This document shows, one piece after another, positions 49,382 through 58,333 of a stretch of 64,000 nucleotides of DNA (the first letter of the stretch is position 1; every line of letters begins with the position of its first letter). The translations under genes were made by a program, and so were the position numbers. Under the pieces are notes generated by a model. That model ran no database searches. It was not told where the DNA came from and was given only the letters and a program-made list of their open reading frames with translations. The stretch comes from Flavonifractor sp963557075. GTDB taxonomy: Bacteria; Bacillota; Clostridia; Oscillospirales; Oscillospiraceae. Where the stretch lies: contig CAUWDA010000004.1 of NCBI GenBank assembly GCA_963557075.1, positions 45,313 to 109,312 on the forward strand, written 5' to 3'.

Positions 49382-50575
49382 TCAGTCGGGCTTGCCCTGC
49401 TTCAGCCGGGGAAGGGTCTTTTCCAGCGTGGCCTCCTCCTGGACGGAGAGCAGCTCGCCGATGAGCTGATTGGAGACGAGGAAGCCTTTGGGCGTCAGGT
49501 GCCAGCGGCGGTCGTGCCGCTCGGCCCAGCCGTGCCGCTCGTAGTCCTCCAGCTTTTGCTCGATGGGGTCGAAGTCCAGGAAAAACTCTCTGCGGTACTC
49601 CCACTCCTCGATGCCGCGGGTGGTGCGCAGACGGAGCATGAGGTATTCGCTGCCCCGCTCCCGGGCGGGGATCAGGTCGGAGCTGTCGATGAGCGTGCCG
49701 CCGTTGAGTACCCCGGCGATATAGCCCTCCAGATCCCGGAGGAAGGAGTAGCGCCTGCCGCCGAAGTCGGAGTGAGCGCCGGAACCGAAGCCGATATAGG
49801 GGTGGCTCATCCAGTATTTCAGGTTATGGCGGGACTGGAAGCCGGTGCGGGCGAAGTTGGAGATCTCATACTGGCGGTAGCCCTCCCGGGCCAGACGGTC
49901 CACGGTCCAGAGGTACATATCCGCCTGGGCGTCGTCGTCGGGCAGCTGCTCTCCCCGGGAGACCCGGTAGTCCAGGGGCGTACCCGGCTCCACCTTGAGA
50001 CCGTAACAGCTCAGATGCTCCGGCTTGAGAGCCAGAGCGCGCTCAACAGTGTCCTGCCAACCCTCCGCAGTCTGGCCGGGCAGGCCGTAGATCAGGTCCA
50101 GGCTCAGGTTGTGAAATTTGGCCGTACGGGCCAGCTCCACGGCCTGAACGGCCTGTTCAAAGGTGTGGGGCCGGTGGACACATTGCAGCTCCCGGTCGCA
50201 GGCGGACTGCACGCCCAGAGAGAGCCGGTTCACGCCGGCCTTGTGCAGGGCCTGGAGCATCTTCAGGTCCACGCTGTCCGGGTTGCACTCCACGGTGATC
50301 TCCGCGTCCTTGGACAGGTCGAAGCGCTTGTTGATGAGCCGCAGCAGCTCCCGCAGGCGTTTTTCTCCATAAAAACTGGGGGTCCCACCCCCAAAATACA
50401 CGGTGTCGATCTGCCAGCCCTTGGTCTGGGGGGCGGTTTCCTTCATATGGGCCATGAGGGCCTTCTGGTACTCATCCATCCGCGCTTCCTGGCCAGCCAC
50501 AGAGTAGAAATCGCAGTAATCGCATTTGCTGCGGCAAAAAGGAATATGGATGTAGATGCCCAGCTTTTCTGCCAT
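49382..50575 (-). CDS. hemW: Heme chaperone HemW (radical SAM)
   Basis: A 397-residue radical SAM protein of the HemN/HemW family. It starts LGIYIHIPFCRSKCDYCDFYS; the cluster cysteines are CRSKCDYC without the extra cysteine context of true HemN, so HemW (heme chaperone) is more likely. FGGGTPSFYGEKRL, NRLSLGVQS and GLPGQT follow the family. A C-terminal winged-helix-like region is present. GAGG lies eight bases before ATG 50575; an upstream in-frame ATG at 50644 is less likely. It is transcribed opposite to the pseudouridine synthase gene to its right. Confidence 0.9.
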   Translation of the reverse strand: MAEKLGIYIHIPFCRSKCDYCDFYSVAGQEARMDEYQKALMAHMKETAPQTKGWQIDTVYFGGGTPSFYGEKRLRELLRLINKRFDLSKDAEITVECNPDSVDLKMLQALHKAGVNRLSLGVQSACDRELQCVHRPHTFEQAVQAVELARTAKFHNLSLDLIYGLPGQTAEGWQDTVERALALKPEHLSCYGLKVEPGTPLDYRVSRGEQLPDDDAQADMYLWTVDRLAREGYRQYEISNFARTGFQSRHNLKYWMSHPYIGFGSGAHSDFGGRRYSFLRDLEGYIAGVLNGGTLIDSSDLIPARERGSEYLMLRLRTTRGIEEWEYRREFFLDFDPIEQKLEDYERHGWAERHDRRWHLTPKGFLVSNQLIGELLSVQEEATLEKTLPRLKQGKPD

Positions 50576-50762
50576 AGACGGTGCCTCGCTTCCTGAAGAG
50601 TACGGAGCGATCCCACAGGGGAGCGGTCGATCCTGCCTGCCCAAAGGCCGGGGGTCGGGGCCTGCCGCAGCTCCAATACCAACTATTATACATCAAAATC
50701 TTCGATTTGAAAAGCATGGACGGCCATGCTATACTGAAAAAACAGAGAGGGGGCGAACAGAG

Positions 50763-51662
50763 GTGGAACAGGAGGGGCGCCGGCTGACGCTGACGGTGGC
50801 GGAGGCCTGGGACGGCGAGAAGGTGGATACCCTGCTGCGGCGGGAGCTGGGGCTGTCGGGCACGGTGATCAAACGGGTCAAATGGCGGGAGGACGGCATC
50901 CTGCTGGATGGCGTGCGGGCCATCACGGGCCAGCGGGCGGCGGCGGGGCAGATCCTGTCTGTGCGGGTGGACGAGCCGGAACGGACGGCGGATATCCCAC
51001 CGGAGCCGGGGCCGCTGGAGGTGGTCTATGAGGACGGGGACCTGCTGGTGGTCAACAAGGCTCCCGGCGTGCGGGTCCATCCCGGTCCGGGCCAGAGCGG
51101 GGACACCCTGTGCAACCACATCGCCTATTATTACCGGCAGCGGGGGGAGCGGGCCGGAGTCCATCCGGTCCAGCGGCTGGACCGGGGCACCTCCGGTCTG
51201 CTGGTAACGGCCAAGCACCCCCACGCTCAGGAGCGGCTGAAGCGGCAGCTCCACACCCCGGATTTCCGCCGGATCTACCGGGCGGTGTGCGACGGGATAC
51301 CGGAGCCCCGGCAGGGCCGGGTGGAGGCCCCCATCGGCCGGGTGGATGGCTCGCTGATCCAGCGGCGGGTGGACCCGGCGGGGCAGCCCGCAGCCACCCG
51401 ATACCGGGTAATAGAGACGCCGGGGGAGCGGGCGCTGGTGGAGCTGGAGCTGGAGACCGGGCGTACCCACCAGATCCGGGTGCATATGGCCTGGATGGGC
51501 TGCCCGCTGACCGGCGACTTTCTCTACGGCGCGGAGAACAGGGCGGTCATCACGCGGCCCGCCCTCCACGCAGCGGAGCTCTTTCTCACCCATCCGATCA
51601 CCGGGGAGCCGCTCCACTGGACGGCGCCGCTGCCGGCGGACATGGCGGGCCTGCTGAAATAA
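50763..51662 (+). CDS. RluA-family pseudouridine synthase
   Basis: A 299-residue RNA pseudouridine synthase. The N-terminal S4-like part (WDGEKVDTLLRRELGLSGTVIKRVKW) precedes the catalytic domain with VVNKAPGVRVHPGP and the catalytic motif VQRLDRGTSGLLV (aspartate in RLD). LETGRTHQIRVHMAWMGCPLTGDFLYG is the late motif. GTG 50763 is chosen, following GAGAGGGGG; the frame runs further upstream into the hemW promoter region without a start signal. It is close to RluD/RluA; the modified site is not predictable. Confidence 0.88.
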   Translation: MEQEGRRLTLTVAEAWDGEKVDTLLRRELGLSGTVIKRVKWREDGILLDGVRAITGQRAAAGQILSVRVDEPERTADIPPEPGPLEVVYEDGDLLVVNKAPGVRVHPGPGQSGDTLCNHIAYYYRQRGERAGVHPVQRLDRGTSGLLVTAKHPHAQERLKRQLHTPDFRRIYRAVCDGIPEPRQGRVEAPIGRVDGSLIQRRVDPAGQPAATRYRVIETPGERALVELELETGRTHQIRVHMAWMGCPLTGDFLYGAENRAVITRPALHAAELFLTHPITGEPLHWTAPLPADMAGLLK

Positions 51663-51668
51663 AACTGA

Positions 51669-51795
51669 AGGGCCTGTTGCGAAATTGACCTTCTGCACAA
51701 CTCTGTCGTCCTGAGAAAATGGCCGCCCAGTGGGCGGCCATTTTTCTCGGAATGACGGGCCTTTTGTGCGGCTTGCGCAATTTGCAGCAGGCCCT
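51669..51795. repeat. Nested inverted repeat, MITE-like, with terminator hairpin
   Basis: Outer arms AGGGCCTGTTGCGAAATTG (51669-51687) and CAATTTGCAGCAGGCCCT (51778-51795) are near-perfect inverted repeats. Inside lie partly complementary sequences and the strong GC hairpin at 51712-51748. The 127-base unit lies between convergent genes. Confidence 0.55.
51712..51748. terminator. Convergent terminator inside the nested repeat
   Basis: GAGAAAATGGCCGCCCA and TGGGCGGCCATTTTTCTC form a long stem with a one-base apex region, giving T-runs on both strands. Confidence 0.85.
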
Positions 51796-51807
51796 CATTG
51801 TCGTTGC

Positions 51808-53193
51808 TTACTTGTCCACGCTGGGGATCTCTGTGGTGTCCACTTCATCCAGGTTGCTGAGATAGTGTTTGGTCTCTTTGGCGATCACCCCGGAGAGGAG
51901 GAGCACCGCGATCAGGTTGGGGATGGCCATAAAGGCGTTGAGGATGTTGGCGATGGTCCACATCAGGTCCAGAGCCAGCACCGGGCCCACTACCACTACA
52001 GCGACAAAGAGGATCTTATAGGGCAGGATGGCTTTTTTGCCCCACAGGTACTGGGCGCACCGCTCGCCGTAGTAGGACCAGCCCAGAATGGTGGACCAGG
52101 CGAAGGTGATGATACCCACCACCAGGATAATGGGGCCCAGCACGGGGATCTGGGCAAAGACCAGGGTGGTCAGCTTGCCGCCGTCAGCAATGGTCTCCAT
52201 GTTGATATTGGGATTTTTCATGATGGTGGATACCAGGACCAGGCCGGTCATGAGGCACACCACCACGGTGTCCCAGAAGGTCCCGGTGGCGGACACCAGG
52301 GCCTGACGCACCGGGTTGCGGGTCTGAGCGGTGGAGGCCACCAGGGGAGCGGAGCCCAGGCCGGACTCGTTGGAGAACAGGCCACGGGCCACGCCGAAGC
52401 GCATGGCGACCATCAGGCCCTGTCCCACCAGTCCGCCGGCTACCGCGCCGGGGGTAAAGGCCAGCCGGACAATGGCGCCGATGGCGGGCAGGATGAAGTC
52501 ATAGTTGAAGCCCAGGATGATGACGCAGCCCAGCACATAGAAGATGGCCATAAAGGGCACCAGCTTTTCGCATACGCTGGCAATGGAGTTGATGCCGCCG
52601 ATGATGACCACGGCGGTGAGTACGCCCCCCACAAGGCCGATGACGATGGGCGGGATGGGGAAGGGAATGTTGTTCTGGATGACCTCTGCGATGGCGTTGA
52701 TCTGGGTGCCGCAGCCGATGCCGAAGGAGGCCAGGGCCGCCAGAGCGGCAAAGAGGATCCCCAGCCACTTCAGGCCCAGCCCCCGCTCCAGGGCGTACAT
52801 GGCGCCGCCCTGCATCTTGCCGTCAGGGGTGCGTACCCGGTATTTGACCGCGATGAGGGACTCGGCATATTTGGTGGCGATGCCCAGAATACCGGCGATC
52901 CAGCACCAGAACACCGCGCCGGGGCCGCCCAGAAAGACGGCGGTCCCCACGCCGATGATGTTGCCGGTGCCGATGGTGGAGGCCAGGGCGGTGGTGAGGG
53001 CCTGGAACTGGCTTACGTCGCCGGGGGAGTCCGGGTCGCGGGTCACGGAAAGCCGGATGCCGGTAAAGGTCTTGCGCTGGATAAAGCCGGTACGCACCGT
53101 CATAAAAATATGGGTGCCCAGCAGCAGGACGATCATGGGGACGCCCCATATAAATTCGTCCAGCCAGTTGATGAAGGATACGATCACATCCAT
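51808..53193 (-). CDS. Sodium/alanine symporter (AGCS family)
   Basis: A 461-residue amino acid carrier that imports alanine or glycine with sodium. About ten to eleven membrane segments. The family signatures are intact: STIGTGNIIGVGTAVFLGGPGAVFW and ARGLFSNESGLGSAPLVASTAQTRNPVRQALVSATGTFWDT. These are the motifs that the protein at 34145-35404 lacks. ATG 53193 follows GAGAGAGAAG upstream; the ribosome binding site is weak. It lies leftward between topB and the nested repeat. Confidence 0.94.
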   Translation of the reverse strand: MDVIVSFINWLDEFIWGVPMIVLLLGTHIFMTVRTGFIQRKTFTGIRLSVTRDPDSPGDVSQFQALTTALASTIGTGNIIGVGTAVFLGGPGAVFWCWIAGILGIATKYAESLIAVKYRVRTPDGKMQGGAMYALERGLGLKWLGILFAALAALASFGIGCGTQINAIAEVIQNNIPFPIPPIVIGLVGGVLTAVVIIGGINSIASVCEKLVPFMAIFYVLGCVIILGFNYDFILPAIGAIVRLAFTPGAVAGGLVGQGLMVAMRFGVARGLFSNESGLGSAPLVASTAQTRNPVRQALVSATGTFWDTVVVCLMTGLVLVSTIMKNPNINMETIADGGKLTTLVFAQIPVLGPIILVVGIITFAWSTILGWSYYGERCAQYLWGKKAILPYKILFVAVVVVGPVLALDLMWTIANILNAFMAIPNLIAVLLLSGVIAKETKHYLSNLDEVDTTEIPSVDK

Positions 53194-53231
53194 AAAAATG
53201 CCTCTTCTCTCTCAAATCTCTCTTTGGGGTC

Positions 53232-55412
53232 TTATTGATTCTGCTCCAGCCACTTTTTCAGCTGCTCGGCCATGGCGGAGCTACCGCTGTCCTTCTGCTG
53301 CTCCTGCTGCTGGAGGTAGCGGCGGACATCCCCCTTGCCGGCGGACTTGCTCTCCCGCCGCTTTTTGAAGTCGCTGAGCCGCTCCCGGTAGCCGCACACA
53401 CAGGCGAAGAGCTGCTTTTCCCCCTCGCCCCGCAGTTCCATCTTTTTGTGGCAGTTGGGGCAGCGGGCGTTGGTGGTCTGGGTCACCGAGCGGCGGTAGC
53501 CGCATTCCCGGTCGGGACACACCAGCAGCTTGCCCCGCTTGCCCTTGACGCTGAGCAGGAACTTGCCGCAGTCGGGGCACTTTTCCCGGGTCACGTTGTC
53601 GTGGGTGTAGGTGGCGTCGCTGGCCTTCACCTCGGCCACCAGGTGGGCGGCGTAAGTCCGCATCTCGCCCACAAAAGCCTCCTCTTTTTCCCGGCCCAGG
53701 GCGATCTCCCCCAGGCGGCGCTCCCACTTGGCCGTGAGGGCGGCCGAACGCAGGTCGGCGGGGGCCAGTCCCACCACCTGAGCGCCCTTGGACGTGGGGA
53801 CCAGCTCCTTGCCCCGCCGTTCGATATAGAAGGCGGAGAACAGCTTTTCAATGATATCGGCCCGGGTGGCGGGGGTGCCCAGGCCGCCGGTCTCCTCCAG
53901 GATCTTGCTCTGATCCTTGTCCCTTACCTGGGCGGCGGGGTGCTCCATGGCGGTGAGGAGGGTGGCTTCGGTGTACCGTTTGGGGGGAGCGGTCTTGCCG
54001 GGGACCATCCGGACGGATTGGACCGTCAGCCTGTCGCCCTGGCGCAGCTCGGGAAGGGACTGCTCCTGCTCCTCGTCGCTGTCCTCCTCCTCCAGGTCGA
54101 AGGAGCGGTCGTAGGCCGCCCTCCAGCCCGGCTCCTTCACCACCTTGCCGCGGGCGTGGAAGGTCTCGCCGTCGATGGTCAGGGTGAGGGCGACTTCCTC
54201 GTACTCAAAGGGGGGCAGCAGCACCGCCAGAAAGCGCCGGGCCACCAGGTCGAAGATGTTGCGCTCAGGGCCGGACAGCCGCCATAGCTCCACCTGCTCC
54301 TCGGTGGGGATGATGGCGTGGTGATCGCTCACCTTGGCGTTGTTTACCAGATAGCGGGTCTGGAGGGGGCGGTTCATCATGATCTGCCGGGCCAGAGGAG
54401 CATAGGCATCGATCATGACGCTGCGCAGCCGCTCCGGCAGGGTGGGGACCACGTCGTCGGAGATATAGCGGGAGTCGGTGCGGGGGTAGGTGAGGATTTT
54501 GTGGACCTCATAGAGACTCTGCATCACAGACAAGGTCTCCTTGGCGGAGTAGGCGTACTTCTTGTTGGCGTCCCGCTGCAATTCGGTCAGGTCGTAGGCC
54601 GGCGGCGGCGGCGTCTGCTTCCGGGTCCGCCTGACCTCGGTGAGGACGGCGGTCTTGCCGCTGAGCCGGGCGGCGAGGGACTCGGCCTGGGACCGGTCAA
54701 AGATACGGGCCTGGCCGTTTTTGTCCCGCCAGGTGGCGGTAAAACCGGGCAGCTTGGCGGAGACGGTAAAGAACTCCTTGGGCTGAAACCTGCGGATCTC
54801 CTCCTCCCGGTCCACGATGAGGGCCAGGGTGGGGGTCTGGACCCGGCCGGCGGAGAGCTGGGCGTTGTATTTGCAGGTGAGGGCCCGGGTGACGTTGAGG
54901 CCCACCACCCAGTCGGCTACGCTGCGGGCCCGGGCGGAGTGGTACAGGTCGTCGTAGTCGGCGGCGGGACGCAGGTGGGCAAAGCCCTCTTTGATGGCCT
55001 TGTCCGTCTGGGAGGAGATCCACAGCCGTTTGGCGGGTTTCTTCCAGCCCGCCTTTTCCATGATCCACCGGGCCACCAGCTCGCCCTCCCGGCCGGCGTC
55101 GGTGGCGATGACCAGATCGGACACATCCCCCCGGCGCATCAGGGTCTGTACCGCCCGGAACTGCCGCCCGGACTGGGGGATGACCACCGTTTTCATTTTG
55201 TCAGGCAGCATGGGCAGGGTGAGCAGGTCCCACTTGGCCCAGGCCTTGTCGTAGTCCTCCGGGGGCGCCAGTTCCACCAGATGGCCCAGGGCCCAGGTGA
55301 CGATATAGCGCTCCCCCTCCAGAAAGCCCTCGCCGGACTGCTTGCAGCCCAGCACCCGGGCCAATTCCCGCGCTACCGAGGGCTTTTCTGCCAATACCAA
55401 TGTTTTAGCCAT
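53232..55412 (-). CDS. topB: DNA topoisomerase III
   Basis: A 726-residue type IA topoisomerase that relaxes and decatenates DNA. The toprim domain begins LVLAEKPSVARELARVLG and has DAGREGELVAR; the catalytic tyrosine is in ILTYPRTDSRYIS. A zinc-ribbon C terminus carries CPDCGKFLL, CPDRECGY and CPNCHKKM. It ends with a Lys/Gln-rich tail. GGAG precedes ATG 55412; the upstream frame to 55460 is not needed. A chromosomal topB is plausible because no conjugation genes are nearby. Confidence 0.93.
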   Translation of the reverse strand: MAKTLVLAEKPSVARELARVLGCKQSGEGFLEGERYIVTWALGHLVELAPPEDYDKAWAKWDLLTLPMLPDKMKTVVIPQSGRQFRAVQTLMRRGDVSDLVIATDAGREGELVARWIMEKAGWKKPAKRLWISSQTDKAIKEGFAHLRPAADYDDLYHSARARSVADWVVGLNVTRALTCKYNAQLSAGRVQTPTLALIVDREEEIRRFQPKEFFTVSAKLPGFTATWRDKNGQARIFDRSQAESLAARLSGKTAVLTEVRRTRKQTPPPPAYDLTELQRDANKKYAYSAKETLSVMQSLYEVHKILTYPRTDSRYISDDVVPTLPERLRSVMIDAYAPLARQIMMNRPLQTRYLVNNAKVSDHHAIIPTEEQVELWRLSGPERNIFDLVARRFLAVLLPPFEYEEVALTLTIDGETFHARGKVVKEPGWRAAYDRSFDLEEEDSDEEQEQSLPELRQGDRLTVQSVRMVPGKTAPPKRYTEATLLTAMEHPAAQVRDKDQSKILEETGGLGTPATRADIIEKLFSAFYIERRGKELVPTSKGAQVVGLAPADLRSAALTAKWERRLGEIALGREKEEAFVGEMRTYAAHLVAEVKASDATYTHDNVTREKCPDCGKFLLSVKGKRGKLLVCPDRECGYRRSVTQTTNARCPNCHKKMELRGEGEKQLFACVCGYRERLSDFKKRRESKSAGKGDVRRYLQQQEQQKDSGSSAMAEQLKKWLEQNQ

Positions 55413-55463
55413 ATAGCTTCTCCTAACCGCCGGTAAACGGCGTTTCCGGGTGATGATCAACGG

Positions 55464-55492
55464 TTGACTTCTGGATAACGCTCTGGTATGCT
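55464..55492 (+). promoter_or_regulatory. Promoter of the 62-residue orphan gene
   Basis: TTGACT (55464-55469) and TATGCT (55487-55492) with a 17-base spacer, 50 bases before the start codon. Confidence 0.65.
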
Positions 55493-55543
55493 TGAACCAG
55501 AAGGAAGCCCTGTTACTTGTGCGACTGAAGAAAGGAGTACAGT

Positions 55544-55732
55544 ATGTTCGGGTTTGCTGGTTTACAGGTCAAGATGAGCCAGAACCTTCCTCCTGAGGAC
55601 CGGATGAGCCATGAGGAAAAGTCCTGCCGCAGACGGGCCAGGGACGCGGAATGGAAGTTCCGGGTCTCCAAGGGCTATGAGAGGGATACCTTCTGGAACC
55701 GGATCAGGTTCAACATGACCCACAAAGACTGA
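55544..55732 (+). CDS. Small hypothetical basic protein (62 residues)
   Basis: A 62-residue Arg/Lys-rich protein starting MFGFAGLQVKMSQNLPPEDR and ending NRIRFNMTHKD. AAAGGAG lies seven bases before ATG 55544. It has its own promoter-like boxes upstream and a terminator 10 bases after the stop, forming a compact monocistronic unit. No family is recognised. It may be a real small protein, or the transcript could act as RNA with an incidental reading frame. Confidence 0.55.
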   Translation: MFGFAGLQVKMSQNLPPEDRMSHEEKSCRRRARDAEWKFRVSKGYERDTFWNRIRFNMTHKD

Positions 55733-55743
55733 GTTTACCGACT

Positions 55744-55772
55744 GCCGCAGGCCCTGTGCCTGCGGCTTTTTT
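55744..55772 (+). terminator. Terminator after the small orphan gene
   Basis: GCCGCAGGC and GCCTGCGGC form a 9-bp stem with loop CCTGT, followed by TTTTTT. It may also receive the convergent HxlR gene. Confidence 0.9.
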
Positions 55773-56091
55773 ACAGGGAAATACTCCAGTTGCCCAGCTG
55801 ATCCAGGATAGGGATGAGTTGCTTGCAGGGGTCGGTGATGCCGTACTCCACCCGCACAGGCACCTCCAGGTATTCCGTCCGGGTGACCAGGCCATCCTCC
55901 TCCAACTCCCGCAGGGCGTTGGCCAGCACGGTATTGGACACCCCGTCCAGGGTCTTTTTCAGCTGATTGTACCGGGTGGGGCCGTTGTTGTACAGAGAGC
56001 ACAGGATCTGCATCTTCCACTTGCCGCCGATGAGAGACAGAGCGTGATTCAGGGGGCAGGTTTCCATACAGGGACAGTTATCGTGTTCCAC
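55771..56091 (-). CDS. HxlR-family transcription regulator
   Basis: A 106-residue winged-helix protein. Family features are C-P at the start (CPCMETCPL), LSLIGGKWKMQILCSLY, RYNQLKKTLDGVSNTVLANALRELEEDGLV and VPVRVEYGITD. HxlR regulators respond to aldehydes, redox signals or small molecules, often through the N-terminal cysteines. It is transcribed away from the lysE-type gene with shared palindromic sequence between them, so it probably controls that exporter. Confidence 0.9.
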   Translation of the reverse strand: MEHDNCPCMETCPLNHALSLIGGKWKMQILCSLYNNGPTRYNQLKKTLDGVSNTVLANALRELEEDGLVTRTEYLEVPVRVEYGITDPCKQLIPILDQLGNWSISL

Positions 56092-56205
56092 AGGTCAGTT
56101 CCTCCTTACCTGGTACGAAAATGATAAGCTCTTGCGCTGGCGCAGTATAGGTACTATAATACTACTAGGTTCGAAAAAAGAAAAGTATTTTTAGGAGGAA
56201 TTTCC
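56092..56205. promoter_or_regulatory. HxlR/LysE divergent promoter region
   Basis: The gap contains CCTGGTACGAAAA near 56110 and AGGTTCGAAAA near 56167, both ending in CGAAAA in the same orientation, and a central TAGGTACTATAATACTA with TATAAT-like -10 sequence. These are candidates for HxlR binding sites. Confidence 0.45.
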
Positions 56206-56817
56206 ATGCCGCCGTACTTGACCGGCCTGGGCATCGGCCTGGCCTACGTGGCCCCCATTGGGATGCAGAATCTGTTCGTCATCAATACAGCCCTGACCCA
56301 GCCCCGCCACCGGGCACTGCTTACCGCCCTCATCGTTGTCTTTTTCGACGTGACTCTTGCGCTGGCCTGTTTCTTCGGCATCGGAGCGCTGATGGAGCAC
56401 TTCACCTGGCTTCAAATGGTCATTCTGCTGGTGGGCGGCGCCATCGTTATCTGGATCGGCATCGGGCTGCTGCGGGATAAGCCCACCATGGACCAGAGCG
56501 TGGATGTGAATATCCCCATGCACAAGGTGGCGGCCAAGGCCTGCGTAGTCACCTGGTTCAATCCCCAGGCCATCATTGACGGCACCATGCTCTTCGGCGG
56601 CTTCCGAGCGGGCAACCCGGGAGCGGTGAGCACCCAGCTGATCCTGGGCTCCACCACCGCCTCCTTCCTGTGGTTCCTGGGGATCACCGTCCTGATCTCC
56701 TGCTTCTCCGCCCGCTTCAACGACAAGATCCTCCGGATCATCAATGTTGTCTGCGGCGCCATCATCATCTTCTATGGCGGCAAGCTGATCTGGCAGTTCT
56801 TCCAGATGATCCTCTAA
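56206..56817 (+). CDS. LysE/ArgO-type amino acid exporter
   Basis: A 203-residue membrane exporter with six hydrophobic segments. The opening GLGIGLAYVAPIGMQNLFVINTAL is characteristic of LysE/ArgO; FNPQAIIDGTMLFGG and FLWFLGITVLISCFSARF follow the ArgO-like pattern. AGGAGG precedes ATG 56206. Probable substrates are basic or other amino acids. Its divergent partner is an HxlR regulator. Confidence 0.9.
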   Translation: MPPYLTGLGIGLAYVAPIGMQNLFVINTALTQPRHRALLTALIVVFFDVTLALACFFGIGALMEHFTWLQMVILLVGGAIVIWIGIGLLRDKPTMDQSVDVNIPMHKVAAKACVVTWFNPQAIIDGTMLFGGFRAGNPGAVSTQLILGSTTASFLWFLGITVLISCFSARFNDKILRIINVVCGAIIIFYGGKLIWQFFQMIL

Positions 56818-56864
56818 AAAAGAATCGGGGCCGTTTCCGACAGAAACAGCCCCGATTCTTTTTT
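56816..56864. terminator. Convergent terminator after lysE-type gene
   Basis: AAAAAAGAATCGGGGC and GCCCCGATTCTTTTTT with GTTTC/GAAAC above, loop CGACA. It separates it from the convergent pepT. Confidence 0.9.
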
Positions 56865-56865
56865 G

Positions 56866-58080
56866 TTACTGCTTGCGCACCAGGTTGACCAGCACCTGGG
56901 TCATGGTCTCCAGAGCCTGGACGGGGATGTACTCGTGGACGCCGTGGAAATTGACGCCGCCGGTACACAGGTTGGGGCAGGGCAGGCCCATGTAGCTGAG
57001 CCGGGCGCCGTCGGTGCCGCCCCGGATGGGGACCTCCAGCGGCGCGACGCCCGCCGCCTCCATGGCGGCCCGGGCCCGGTGGATCAGGTACATGTGGGGT
57101 TCGATCTGCTCCCGCATATTGTAGTAGGAGTCATTCAGGTCCAGCTCCACGGTGCCTGCGCCGTGCTTGGCGTTCAGATAGTCCGCCACCCGGGTCAGGC
57201 AGGCCTTGCGGGCCTCGAACTTGGCCCGGTCGTGGTCCCGGATGATATAGGAGAGGGTGGCGGTGGTCTCGTCGCCCGACATCTCGCACAGGTGGTAGAA
57301 ACCCTCGTAGCCCTCCGTGTGGGCGGGGGTCTCCGCGGGGGGCAGCATGTTGACCAGCTCCACGGCCATCAGAATGGCGCTCTTCATCTTGTTTTTAGCG
57401 GAGCCGGGGTGGATGTTCACCCCGTGGACGGTGATATGGGCGCTGGCGGCGTTGAAGTTCTCGTACTCCAGCTCGCCCAGCTCGCCGCCGTCCACCGTGT
57501 AGGCCACCGCCGCGCCGAAACCGGCCACGTCGAAGTGGTCGGCGCCGCTGCCCACCTCCTCGTCGGGAGTGAAGCCAACGGCGATGCGGCCGTGGGGGAT
57601 CTCGGGGTGGAGGGTCAGATATTCCACGGCGGACATGATCTCCGCCACGCCGGCCTTGTCGTCCGCCCCCAGCAGGGTGGTGCCGTCGGTGACGATCAGG
57701 TCCTGTCCCACATAGCTGGCCAGGCTCTCAAACTCGGCGGCCCGCATCAGGATCTGCTTCTCATCGTTGAGCACGATGTCCCCGCCCTCATAGTGGACGA
57801 TGCGGGGGGTGACGCCGGCGCCGGGAGCGCTGGGGGCGGTGTCCATGTGGGCGATGAGCCCCACGCAGGGGGTGCCCTCGCAGCCGGGGGTGGCGGGCAG
57901 CCAGGCGTAGACATAGCCGAACTCGTCCATGTGGGCGTTGTGCAGACCCAGTTGGTTCAGTTCTTCGGCCAGCGCGGCGCCCAGCACCTTCTGCTTCTCG
58001 GTGGTGGGGGTGGTCTGACTGTGTTCGTCGGACTGGGTATCGTAGGTCACATACTTCAAAAAGCGTTCCACAGCATTCAT
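56866..58080 (-). CDS. pepT: Peptidase T (tripeptidase)
   Basis: A 404-residue zinc aminotripeptidase of family M20B. Motifs are GLIAHMDTAPSAPG, DGTTLLGADDKAGVAEIMSAVEYL, FTPDEEVGSGADHFD and the final RGGTDGARLSYMGLPCPNLCTGGVNFHG. All metal and catalytic residues are in these. ATG 58080 has AAGGATG upstream. Length is normal. It lies between the exporter and repeat copy B. Confidence 0.93.
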   Translation of the reverse strand: MNAVERFLKYVTYDTQSDEHSQTTPTTEKQKVLGAALAEELNQLGLHNAHMDEFGYVYAWLPATPGCEGTPCVGLIAHMDTAPSAPGAGVTPRIVHYEGGDIVLNDEKQILMRAAEFESLASYVGQDLIVTDGTTLLGADDKAGVAEIMSAVEYLTLHPEIPHGRIAVGFTPDEEVGSGADHFDVAGFGAAVAYTVDGGELGELEYENFNAASAHITVHGVNIHPGSAKNKMKSAILMAVELVNMLPPAETPAHTEGYEGFYHLCEMSGDETTATLSYIIRDHDRAKFEARKACLTRVADYLNAKHGAGTVELDLNDSYYNMREQIEPHMYLIHRARAAMEAAGVAPLEVPIRGGTDGARLSYMGLPCPNLCTGGVNFHGVHEYIPVQALETMTQVLVNLVRKQ

Positions 58081-58160
58081 CGTCTTACATCCTTTCTGTC
58101 CGGACTGCCGCTTTCTCTTGACGGGAGCCGGACAATGGAATACACTGAAATCATGACAAC

Positions 58161-58315
58161 CATTGTACCATGGCTGCAAGCCGCTTCGGCTCGCGCGCCG
58201 CAGCCCGGTTTTGGCCATGGTACAATAAACGCAGCGCGCGGCGTTTCGCCGCGCCCCGCCGCCTTTTGGGCGGCCGCAAACAGCAGGGCTGTTTGTACTG
58301 CGGTCATTATACCAC
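58161..58315. repeat. Multi-hairpin palindromic repeat, copy B
   Basis: Module 1: TTGTACCATGGC (58163-58174) with GCCATGGTACAA (58214-58225), 12 bp perfect, enclosing smaller stems. Module 2: GCGCGGCG/CGCCGCGC (58236-58254), GCCGCC/GGCGGC (58258-58274) and CAAACAGC/GCTGTTTG (58277-58295), closed by CGCAG/CTGCG. The order and the third hairpin are the same as in copy A, while stem 1 differs by paired changes. It lies between the divergent pepT and hydrolase genes. Confidence 0.85.
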
Positions 58316-58333
58316 AATAGGAGTGCGATTTCT

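Noticed and set aside
53232..55412. topB as marker of a conjugative element
   Set aside because: No relaxase, type IV secretion or mobilisation genes lie nearby, and base composition matches the chromosome.
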